DNA from: Bacteroidota bacterium
GTDB taxonomy: Bacteria > Bacteroidota > Bacteroidia > Bacteroidales > SKPS01
Direction of reading: 5' to 3'
DNA: 64,000 nt
NCBI GenBank assembly: GCA_022709695.1
Contig: JAKLII010000003.1
Coordinates: 268,124 to 332,123, forward strand
Every line of letters starts with the position of its first letter. Positions within the stretch are counted from its first letter, which is position 1. The notes beneath the pieces are model-generated. The model did not search any database. It saw only the letters and a program-made list of their open reading frames with translations, and had not been told where the DNA came from. The translations under genes were made by a program, and so were the position numbers. This document shows, piece after piece, positions 51,219-58,532 of this stretch.

Positions 51219-52835
51219 TTACTGGTACAGGAACCTTTTAATCTTTTGGGAGGGGGTCCGCTCGAAAGGCTGGGTTTGCTCAACCACCACCTGCAGCTTC
51301 GAATATTTGTTCACATGCTGGTTCACCTGCTCCTGGATGTCGCGCAGGATCTCCTGTACCTTCTCACGAATGATCTCCGAGGCATCGTCGTATAGCTGCC
51401 TGAGGTTTTCCTCAATGGCCTCATAATCAAGATGTACCAGACCGGTAAGTTTCCCCGACTTTTCCACCACCAGCGATTCTTTCACAAAACTCCTGCTGTT
51501 GATGATGTGCTCGATATCCTCGGGAAAGATGTTCTTTCCGTTGGCTCCGATAATGGTGGTCTTCAGCCTCCCTTTGATGTGCAGTTGCCCCTTGCCGTCG
51601 ATGTACCCCAGGTCACCGGTCCTGAACCAGCCATCCTCCGAGAATACCTCCCGGGTAAGCTCCGGATTGCGGAAATATCCCTGCATCACGTTTTTGCCTC
51701 TGGCCTGGATCTCGCCGATCCCGGTATCGGAATCTGCGTTGTGGATCCTGAGCTCCACACCCGCCATGGCCGATCCTGTCGACTGCCAGGCAAAATGGTA
51801 GGGGCTCCCTCCGGCCAGGAGCGGGGAGGTCTCGGTAAGTCCGTACCCGATGGCATACGGGAACCGGCCATCGCGCAGAAAAGTTTCAACCCTGCCGTCC
51901 AGCTTCGATCCGCCAATGCCGTAAAACTTCAGTGACCCGCCAAAGGATTTGTACACCTTTTTGCCGGCCAGCCGGTGCAGCAAACGCTTCCCGGTGCGGC
52001 TCCGGTACAGCAGCCGTAACAACGGCTTGGCCTGTAACGTCGGGTACACACTCTTCCAGTAAACCTTCTCGATAAGTAACGGTACCGTGAGCATTACGGT
52101 GGGCCTGACACTCTGCATGGCCGGCATCAGAATTTGCGCGGTGGGAGGCTTGCGGAGATACTTCACCGAAGCCCCTACTGCAATCGGAAGGATCAGCCCC
52201 AGCGTGAATTCGTAAATATGCGACAGCGGCAGTACCGATAGAAACCTGTCGTCTGCTTCCATGGGCTGGATTTTCGCCCCTCCCTCCACCGCAAACAGGA
52301 TGTTGCCGTGGCTGAGCATCACCCCCTTGGGTTCGCCGGTGGTGCCGCTGGTGTAAATGATCGAAGCCAGATCCGTGTCCTGCAGGATGTCGGTTCCGCT
52401 CAGGTCCGGTGCAGGTTCCCCCTCCGGGAATTCAGCATGTACCAGATCTTCAATGCTTTCCAATACAATGACCGGATAACCTGCAGGCACGTGATGGGCC
52501 AGCTGGGTAGAGGAAAAAACCAGGGATGCGCCTGAATGCTGCAGGATCAGTTCGATCTCATGGGCCTTGAAATCGGGCATCATGGGTACCGCTACAGCCC
52601 CCGCCGAGGTAATGGCCAGATACGCCATCCCCCACTGCGGCATGTTGTGGGAAAGGATGGCTACCCGGTCCCCCTGCCGGATGCCCAGTTTTTTCAGATG
52701 GGCCGAAAGCCCGGCAACAATCTGTTTTACTTCAAGATAGGTGAATTCTCTTTCGTTTACAAACCCGAGCGCTGTGCGGGTAGGATATCGTTCTGCAGTA
52801 GCTTTGAAAAGAGCAGGTATGGAGTGGACTCCCAT
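51219..52835 (-). CDS. Long-chain fatty acid-CoA ligase (AMP-binding)
   Basis: A 538-residue adenylate-forming enzyme. The P-loop-like motif IIYTSGTTGEPKGVMLSHGN lies near 161-180, LSHIYEFTLG near 206, GYGLTETSPLLAGG near 325, the TGDLGYIDGKGQLHIKGR hinge region near 405-422, and C-terminal Lys region PSQKIKRF. It is shorter than FadD-type enzymes of 550-600 residues and resembles Bacteroidetes long-chain ligases. It is probably involved in activation of exogenous fatty acids for lipid synthesis. Transcribed alone. Confidence 0.93.
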   Translation of the reverse strand: MGVHSIPALFKATAERYPTRTALGFVNEREFTYLEVKQIVAGLSAHLKKLGIRQGDRVAILSHNMPQWGMAYLAITSAGAVAVPMMPDFKAHEIELILQHSGASLVFSSTQLAHHVPAGYPVIVLESIEDLVHAEFPEGEPAPDLSGTDILQDTDLASIIYTSGTTGEPKGVMLSHGNILFAVEGGAKIQPMEADDRFLSVLPLSHIYEFTLGLILPIAVGASVKYLRKPPTAQILMPAMQSVRPTVMLTVPLLIEKVYWKSVYPTLQAKPLLRLLYRSRTGKRLLHRLAGKKVYKSFGGSLKFYGIGGSKLDGRVETFLRDGRFPYAIGYGLTETSPLLAGGSPYHFAWQSTGSAMAGVELRIHNADSDTGIGEIQARGKNVMQGYFRNPELTREVFSEDGWFRTGDLGYIDGKGQLHIKGRLKTTIIGANGKNIFPEDIEHIINSRSFVKESLVVEKSGKLTGLVHLDYEAIEENLRQLYDDASEIIREKVQEILRDIQEQVNQHVNKYSKLQVVVEQTQPFERTPSQKIKRFLYQ

Positions 52836-52863
52836 CAGGTTTTTATTGGTGAATAACAGGCGG

Positions 52864-52871
52864 CGAAGGTA
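52864..52871 (-). promoter_or_regulatory. Degenerate -7 box of the acyl-CoA ligase gene
   Basis: The minus strand reads TACCTTCG, one mismatch, 28 bases before the ATG at 52835. Confidence 0.35.
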
Positions 52872-52924
52872 ACCTTTTTATTCCGGATGGACGATTACCT
52901 TTTGTCATGCTGCTGAAAATAAAA

Positions 52925-52933
52925 TATTTTTGC
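52925..52933 (+). promoter_or_regulatory. -7 box of porW/sprE
   Basis: TATTTTTGC, full consensus. It lies 14 bases before the in-frame ATG at 52948 and 56 before the preferred ATG at 52990. Confidence 0.55.
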
Positions 52934-52989
52934 ACTTTTAAAGTTTGATGGTAACCCGTAATCATTTGTACACTTTACGTTTCATCTAT

Positions 52990-55620
52990 ATGCCTCTATT
53001 CCGAAGAAAATCCTGTACCAGTATCCCTGTGATCCTGCTTACCATGCTCATGATCGCAGGGTGCAAAACCGACAAGGATGCCTGGATCAACAGAAACTAC
53101 CATAGCCTTACCACCCATTACAACGGATATTTCAACGGCAATGAAAGCCTGAAGGAAGGGGTGGAACAGATACGGCAAAACCACAAGGACGACTACACCC
53201 GCATTCTCCCGGTGTTTCAGTACGGCGACCAGACCACCGCCTCCGGAGCCAACAGCTATATGGATGTGGCGATCAAGAAAGCCTCCATCAGGATTTCAAA
53301 AAGCACTATGTTCATCCGCGGACAGGAGAAAAACCGGTGGATCGACGACTGCTGGATGCTCATCGGCAAGGCCCATTTCTACAAGATGGAGTATGAACAG
53401 GCGATCCAGAACTTCGATTTCGTGATCGCACGGTACAAAAACCTCCCAACACGCTACGAAGCCATGCTCTGGAAGATCAGGGCCAACAGCCAGATGAAGC
53501 GTTTCGGCGACAACGAGGCCCTGCTGGGGCTGGTGCAGAACAGCATCGAAGAGCGGCAGGCACCTCCTGCGGTAAAAAGGATGTTCCCCCTGGTAAAGGC
53601 CGACCATTTCCTGCAGTCGGGCAACCCCGACGGCGCCATCGGGCCTCTGAAAGAGGCCGTGAAGCTCACCTGGAACAAAAAAGCGAAAGTGCGCAGCATG
53701 TTCATCCTGGCGCAGATCTACCAGAAAAAGGGGATGTACGACGAAGCCGCCACCTTCTACAACAGGGTGATCGACAAGAACCCGCCCTACGAGATGGCCT
53801 TCAACGCCAAGATCAATATGGCAAGATGCTACAGCGCCGGCTCGGGCGGTTCGAAATCGATCAAGAAGTACCTGAACAAGATGATGAAGGACGAGAAGAA
53901 CAAGGAGTACCTGGATCAGGTCTATTTTGCCATGGCCGAGGTGTACATGAAGGAGAAAAACGACTCCCTGGCCATGAAAAACCTCCGGCTGTCGGTGGCC
54001 AGTTCGCTCAACAACCCCAACCAGAAGGCCCTCTCATCGCTCCTGCTGGCCGATCTCCACTTCCAGCACGAGAACTACCAGGATGCCCAGGCCTACTACG
54101 ACAGCGCCGTCACCTACCTGCAGAAGGACTATCCCGAGTATGAAGCCCTGATGACCAAGCATAAGATCCTCACCAAGCTGGTGGCCAACCTGCTGGTGGT
54201 GCAGACCCAGGACAGCCTGCTGCGCCTGTCGGCCATGACGCCCGCCGAGCGCACCCGCATCGTGAACGGCATCATCAGCGAAATCACCCGCAAGGAGCAG
54301 GAAGCCAAGGCCGAAGAGGCATCGGGCCGGCAAAACGTCGGGTTCCTGGAGATGGAGAACCGCAACCTCAACCAGATGCAGAAAACCACCAGCGAGTGGT
54401 ACTTCGACAACCCCACCACCCGCAGCTTCGGGTTTACCGAGTTCCGCAGCAAATGGGGCGAACGGAAGCTGGAGGACCTGTGGCGCATCTCGTCCAAAAC
54501 CGGGGATGCCAGCCTCCTCACCCCCGAAGAGCTGCTGGCCGACAGCCTCCGGAAAGACAGCCTGAAGAACGTGGCGGCCAACCTGAAGAACCCCGATTTC
54601 TACCTGAAGAACATCCCCACCACCCCCGAAGCCATCGAAGCGGCCCACCTCAAGGTGGAAAAGGCGCTGTACAATATGGGGTACATCTATTACCACGACC
54701 TGGAAGACCTCGACAAATCGGCAGAAACCTTCGAGCAGCAGATCAAAAGGTATGCGAAAGGGGAGTGGGTGCCACCGGCGCTGTACCAGCTGAGCCTGGT
54801 GTATGCCGACTGGGGCTTTGCCGACAAGGCGGCGCAGTTCCGCAACCGGCTGGTGACGGAGCACCCGGAGCATGAGTACGCGAAAATTGTGTCGGATCCC
54901 GATTACTTCAAAAACAAGGCGATAGCCTCCTCGGCGCACAAGGCGTACTATACCGATACCTGGAACCTCTTTCAGGAAGGGAAGCTGGCCGCGGCAAAAG
55001 CCCGGTGCGACTCTGCCATGGCAAACACGCAGTTCGTCGAAGGGCATCCGAAGTTCAGCCTGCTGAAGGCCATGATCATCGGGAAAACCGAAGGGAAGGC
55101 CCCCTACCAGCAGGCCCTGGAACATACCGCCACCAAATATGCAAAGTTCCCCGAAGGGGTGTATGCCGGCGACCTGCTGAAGCTGCTTACGGCAGAGGTT
55201 GAAAAGGATACCGTGCAAACCGCACCCGCCGATACCAAAATCGACTACTCCATCTATGCCTTCTCGGCGGGCAAACCCCACATGGTGCTCATCATCATCG
55301 ACACGAAGTACGGGAAAACCGACCGGGTGAAGAACAAGATCTCCGATTTCAACCGCAAGTCCTTCTCCCTCAAGAACCTCAACACCACCAGCACCATCCT
55401 GCAGGCACCCCTGGAGATGATCACCGTAACCGGTTTTTCCGATGCCAAAGACGCCAAAATCTACTACGATGCCCTCATCTCGGGCAACGTGGTCACCGGC
55501 AAGGATGCCGAAGGGTCGTTCCACATCTTCGCCATCTCCACCGACAACTACCCCATCTTCTTCAAAGACAAGGACCTGGCGAAGTACCAGGCGTTCTTTA
55601 AGGATCATTACCTGAAATAG
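52990..55620 (+). CDS. PorW/SprE-type TPR lipoprotein of the type IX secretion system
   Basis: An 876-residue protein from the ATG at 52990, whose SPII signal is SCTSIPVILLTMLMIAGC; ATG 52948 would add 14 residues. The mature start CKTDKDAWINRNYHSLTTHYN (split) is typical of PorW/SprE, whose N-terminus holds YNGYFNG. TPR-like helices follow (KAHFYKMEYEQAIQNFDFVI near 125; AQIYQKKGMYDEAATFYNRV near 240; ALYQLSLVYADWGFADKAAQ near 598). PorW bridges inner-membrane T9SS parts with the outer membrane in gliding and secretion. Third codon positions are overwhelmingly C or G, unlike the neighbours. Confidence 0.9.
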   Translation: MPLFRRKSCTSIPVILLTMLMIAGCKTDKDAWINRNYHSLTTHYNGYFNGNESLKEGVEQIRQNHKDDYTRILPVFQYGDQTTASGANSYMDVAIKKASIRISKSTMFIRGQEKNRWIDDCWMLIGKAHFYKMEYEQAIQNFDFVIARYKNLPTRYEAMLWKIRANSQMKRFGDNEALLGLVQNSIEERQAPPAVKRMFPLVKADHFLQSGNPDGAIGPLKEAVKLTWNKKAKVRSMFILAQIYQKKGMYDEAATFYNRVIDKNPPYEMAFNAKINMARCYSAGSGGSKSIKKYLNKMMKDEKNKEYLDQVYFAMAEVYMKEKNDSLAMKNLRLSVASSLNNPNQKALSSLLLADLHFQHENYQDAQAYYDSAVTYLQKDYPEYEALMTKHKILTKLVANLLVVQTQDSLLRLSAMTPAERTRIVNGIISEITRKEQEAKAEEASGRQNVGFLEMENRNLNQMQKTTSEWYFDNPTTRSFGFTEFRSKWGERKLEDLWRISSKTGDASLLTPEELLADSLRKDSLKNVAANLKNPDFYLKNIPTTPEAIEAAHLKVEKALYNMGYIYYHDLEDLDKSAETFEQQIKRYAKGEWVPPALYQLSLVYADWGFADKAAQFRNRLVTEHPEHEYAKIVSDPDYFKNKAIASSAHKAYYTDTWNLFQEGKLAAAKARCDSAMANTQFVEGHPKFSLLKAMIIGKTEGKAPYQQALEHTATKYAKFPEGVYAGDLLKLLTAEVEKDTVQTAPADTKIDYSIYAFSAGKPHMVLIIIDTKYGKTDRVKNKISDFNRKSFSLKNLNTTSTILQAPLEMITVTGFSDAKDAKIYYDALISGNVVTGKDAEGSFHIFAISTDNYPIFFKDKDLAKYQAFFKDHYLK

Positions 55621-55737
55621 TCGGCTGTTGGCCGTTGGCTTTTGGCTTTTGGCTTTTGGCTTTTGGCTTTTGGCTTTTGGCGAAAATATAGCAACTAAGG
55701 TAATCAAAAACAGCCAACGGCCAAAAGCCAACAGCCC
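55621..55737. repeat. GGCTTTT tandem repeat with inverted copies
   Basis: Six tandem copies of GGCTTTT (55637-55678) preceded by GGCTGTTGGCCGTTGGC. About 30 bases further on, CAGCCAACGGCCAAAAGCC and CAACAGCC (55711-55737) repeat the same modules inverted. The inverted parts could form a long hairpin. It marks the junction of the GC-richer core and the AT-rich accessory DNA. Confidence 0.9.
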
Positions 55738-55782
55738 ACAGCAAAATTTTTCCCTCCCCGTTTGGTGATTTGAATAAGTGTT

Positions 55783-55790
55783 TATCTTTG
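55783..55790 (+). promoter_or_regulatory. Promoter ahead of the accessory region
   Basis: TATCTTTG with TTTG at 55761-55764 (18-base spacer) is a consensus-type pair. The identical string TATCTTTGGGGTA recurs at 58185. The next credible gene starts 137 bases downstream at 55927. Confidence 0.5.
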
Positions 55791-55815
55791 GGGTACAATA
55801 CCAACCATACTCCCC

Positions 55816-55896
55816 ATGCACACGAATAAAAACGGCACATTCCCGCACATTACCTTCGACAGGTTTCAAGTATATACGGGAATGACGTTTCTGTAA
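55816..55896 (+). other. 26-codon ORF just behind the promoter
   Basis: ATG at 55816 to TAA at 55896 encodes MHTNKNGTFPHITFDRFQ and YTGMTFL after one valine. It has no recognised family. It might be a leader peptide of the AbiJ-like gene or the truncated 5' end of a core gene cut off by arrival of the accessory DNA. Coding status is uncertain. Confidence 0.25.
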
Positions 55897-55926
55897 ACGA
55901 GTAAGCACACATTAAAATTGGAAAAA

Positions 55927-56751
55927 ATGAATTTTTCACAAAGAATTGGTAAAACATCTATCCGAGATAGTTTGCAATTAGACGATATTGATATTGTGCT
56001 GAAGAATAGAATTTGGAATAATATTCTTCAAGACTTTCTTAATAAGCTGGACGATGGTTTAAGTATTCAGATATACAAATTAATTTGGACTGAATTCTTT
56101 ACAAATCCAATAGACGAATTCCCTTCTGGTTTATATGGATCTTACATTTCTCAAAACAATAAATATTTAAAGGAATGGTTCTATTCGACCAAATGGTATA
56201 ATATTTATAATTTAGTTGAATTTATCACATTTTTTGACTCTCAAATAGATAGTACAAAATTTATTGAAAAATGTAATAATAGTCTTGAAAAGGAAATGTC
56301 TGGTTTTCGAATTGTAGACAAAATTGTTGTGCAAATAACCAGCGAAGAAGAGATAGAAGAAATAGAATCAGCTTTAAAAATTACATCGAGATGGCAATCT
56401 GTAAACGAACACCTTGAAACGGCTCTAAAATATATGGCTGATAGACAAGCACCTGATTACAGAAATTCTATTAAGGAATCTATTTCTGCAATCGAAAGCT
56501 TTTGCAAAATTATTACGGGGGACGAGAAAGCGACATTAGGGAAAGCGTTAAACCAAATTGAATTTAAATGGGGAATTCATAAATCATTAAAAAGCGCATT
56601 TTCTGCTCTTTATGGATATACAAGTGATGAGAGTGGTATTAGGCATTCTCTGCTTGAAAACGGACAAGAAATATTATTCGAAGATGCAAAGTTTATGTTG
56701 GTTTCTTGTTCAGCCTTTATAAACTTTTTGAAAATTAAAATTGAAAAATAA
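55927..56751 (+). CDS. AbiJ-NTD4-like abortive-infection family protein
   Basis: A 274-residue protein starting at the ATG at 55927 (MNFSQRIGKTSIRDSLQLDD); a TTG at 55918 adds three residues. The N-terminal 40-120 residues, with RIGKTSIRDSLQLDDIDIVL and IWNNILQDF, look like the AbiJ_NTD4 domain. The C-terminal helical part (about 155-274) holds YRNSIKESISAIESFCKII, LGKALNQIEF and SGIRHSLLEN; the RH pair at 239-240 recalls HEPN-type RNase domains, though not in the classic Rx4-6H spacing. It is AT-rich with foreign-looking codon use. Predicted phage-defence toxin, by family analogy. Confidence 0.7.
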   Translation: MNFSQRIGKTSIRDSLQLDDIDIVLKNRIWNNILQDFLNKLDDGLSIQIYKLIWTEFFTNPIDEFPSGLYGSYISQNNKYLKEWFYSTKWYNIYNLVEFITFFDSQIDSTKFIEKCNNSLEKEMSGFRIVDKIVVQITSEEEIEEIESALKITSRWQSVNEHLETALKYMADRQAPDYRNSIKESISAIESFCKIITGDEKATLGKALNQIEFKWGIHKSLKSAFSALYGYTSDESGIRHSLLENGQEILFEDAKFMLVSCSAFINFLKIKIEK

Positions 56752-56950
56752 AATATGCAAATAGCACGTAGTCCCAATAGCCAATGAGAGAGCAAATTGA
56801 AATAGCAGTGCCCCGCAGAAAATTTGTAGCGGGTGACAGGGACGAAGCCTGCAAAACGGCTTCTGGGCATAGCTGCAAAACATTATACAACATAGTAAAA
56901 AGTAGAAAATCAGAGAATTTAAACCTTAGCTAATTTATAAATATACATTT
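56752..56950. other. Structured intergenic spacer
   Basis: Nested inverted repeats: outer TGCC (56809-56812) / GGCA (56866-56869), inner CCGC (56813-56816) / GCGG (56829-56832), and GAAGCC (56844-56849) / GGCTTC (56858-56863) around TGCAAAAC. The three stems can form a two-hairpin, multi-branch structure of about 61 bases. The flanks are AT-rich. No ORF or promoter box is convincing. Confidence 0.5.
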
Positions 56951-58093
56951 ATGGGAAATTTAGCTCTTAACAGATTGCCTATAGAAAGGGAAATTTGGAC
57001 AAAACCAGAAGAGACTACTAATGGTAATATAAATGAATATGACGATCATAATGGATTTGGCTACGCAGTTTGGCCTTGTAATTATACGATAGATTTAGAA
57101 TCTGAATTTCGTTTATCAGTAATAAGGTTTTTACTTTGGGACAATTTAGGCAAACCAGGAACCAATGTCAATCCAAGAAAATATAAATTCACATTAAGCG
57201 TATCTTCTGATGGAATTAACTATTTTACTATTTTCTCAAATCAAAATAAAGACGGAGGAAATGGATGGTTTGCGTTTGAATTTACAAACGATTTTTATGC
57301 CAGATACATTAGACTGACTGGGCACTTTAATTCTGCCAATAAACATTTTCATTTAGTTGAATTTGAAATTCATGACCAAGCACCGCCACCTGTTGTAAGT
57401 AAGAATTACCAATCTATTGATATTGCGGCTGGAATTGGAATGCCTAGTGAACAAAGAATGACTGAACTGATTAATAATGTTATATCTACAAGGAGTGCAA
57501 TATTTGAAGGTGTTGAAGAAAAGTTGAAAATGCTTGATTCTTCTTTAAAAAAATCGGGTGAAGCTTTTGAACAAATTGATTTAATTAAAAAAAGTAACGA
57601 TTTCACAACGGAAGCTGCTAATAATAATAAGAGAGCCATCAAATGGTTATGGGCATCTGGTATTACACTTCTATTGTTCCTTGTAATTTTAATATGGTTT
57701 GTGTTCTGTGACAATCATTCTACAAAAATTATCACAGACGCTGCAAAGGACATGAATGTTCAGCCATATACGACTTTATTGGTAAGCGCATTTTATGCTA
57801 CAAAAGCAGTCCTCCTCTCGACAATATTATTTATTTTAACATGGTTATTAAAGAATTATCGCTCTGAAAAGCACAATTATGTGATCAATAAGCATAAAGC
57901 TATGACATTGACAGTAGCAACGGGTATATTAACAAAGGAAGATTATAAAAACACGGATAGAGGAAATATTTTTATTCAAGCAATGGAAATAATATTTACT
58001 CATCAGGTATCAGGGTTTTCAAAAGAGGATACAAGTTCACCAAATGTGATAGATTCGCTTTTACAGAAAGGAATACCTAAGGGAGACATGTAA
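56951..58093 (+). CDS. Discoidin (F5/8C)-domain protein with coiled coil and two membrane helices
   Basis: A 380-residue protein. An N-terminal F5/8 type C (galactose-binding-like) domain covers about 5-142: YTIDLESEFRLSVIRFLLW, NPRKYKFTLSVSSDGINYFT and ARYIRLTGHFNSANKHFHLVEFEI (shown in parts). A charged helical linker follows (165-225, RSAIFEGVEEKLKMLDSSLK). Helix 1 is about 231-252 and helix 2 about 282-300, then a basic cytoplasmic tail with HNYVINKHKAMTL. There is no signal peptide, and positive residues flank both helices on the N-in/C-in side, so the discoidin domain should face the cytoplasm. I do not recognise a named family for the whole. AT-rich, single-gene unit; a defence sensor or effector is possible. 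Confidence 0.65.
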   Translation: MGNLALNRLPIEREIWTKPEETTNGNINEYDDHNGFGYAVWPCNYTIDLESEFRLSVIRFLLWDNLGKPGTNVNPRKYKFTLSVSSDGINYFTIFSNQNKDGGNGWFAFEFTNDFYARYIRLTGHFNSANKHFHLVEFEIHDQAPPPVVSKNYQSIDIAAGIGMPSEQRMTELINNVISTRSAIFEGVEEKLKMLDSSLKKSGEAFEQIDLIKKSNDFTTEAANNNKRAIKWLWASGITLLLFLVILIWFVFCDNHSTKIITDAAKDMNVQPYTTLLVSAFYATKAVLLSTILFILTWLLKNYRSEKHNYVINKHKAMTLTVATGILTKEDYKNTDRGNIFIQAMEIIFTHQVSGFSKEDTSSPNVIDSLLQKGIPKGDM

Positions 58094-58128
58094 ATAGTAA
58101 AACAATTTAACAGAACAAAATTGCATAA

Positions 58129-58250
58129 TAACGGCTTTCTAAAAACGGGGCAGACGGTTTATAGGATAGTGGAGTTCTTTTATCTATCTTTGGGGTATCA
58201 AGACACGAAACGGCTTCGATACCCCCGCCAGTAGAAATCCACGACCGTTA
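58129..58250. other. Structured spacer with nested inverted repeats
   Basis: TAACGG at 58129-58134 and CCGTTA at 58245-58250 bracket 122 bases. Inside, GGGGTATC (58192-58199) pairs perfectly with GATACCCC (58218-58225). TATCTTTG at 58185-58192 overlaps the hairpin, so it may also hold a promoter. It is placed like the spacer at 56809-56869, after a single accessory gene. Confidence 0.5.
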
Positions 58251-58532
58251 ACTCCAATTGTAAGGTCAGACAACGAACGACAGAAAATTGAAAAGTAAAC
58301 CATTGTGAAAGAACAAAAAAACGAAACATTGACAAGATCAAAGAGCCGACACTCAAGCCGACCCATTTTTTTTTTTATCACCACACATTATTTAAAACAA
58401 TTGCCGACCCGCATTGCACACGACTTGTCTTGGTTTTTCGGGATTGCCAAAGCCCCACAAGCCAGCACTACGACTAAAACTTTGTCAAAGAGTGCAATCT
58501 TTCAAACGCAACAATTAATGTGAATTCACAAT
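58251..58532. other. Intergenic DNA upstream of the DUF6361 operon
   Basis: Low-complexity, repeat-poor DNA with a run of 12 T at about 58365-58376. An open frame at 58305-58523 gives a 72-residue product without domain character or signal and is treated as chance. No consensus promoter box is obvious within 60 bases of the DUF6361 start, so the box at 58185 or a non-canonical promoter may serve. Confidence 0.4.

Noticed and set aside
54034-55908. 624-codon minus-strand open frame opposite PorW/SprE
   Set aside because: It is antisense to a clear TPR lipoprotein, exists because of extreme GC3, and includes translated repeat DNA (KPKAKSQKPKANS type). It has no domain and no start signal.
58129-58250. 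Integron attC site
   Set aside because: Terminal TAACGG/CCGTTA inverted ends suggested it, but the flanks do not fit RYYYAAC and GTTRRRY, and no integrase is in the window. Kept only as a structured spacer.
58305-58523. 72-codon plus-strand frame upstream of the DUF6361 gene
   Set aside because: No domain, no promoter-RBS context, crosses a 12-T run; looks like degenerate intergenic DNA.
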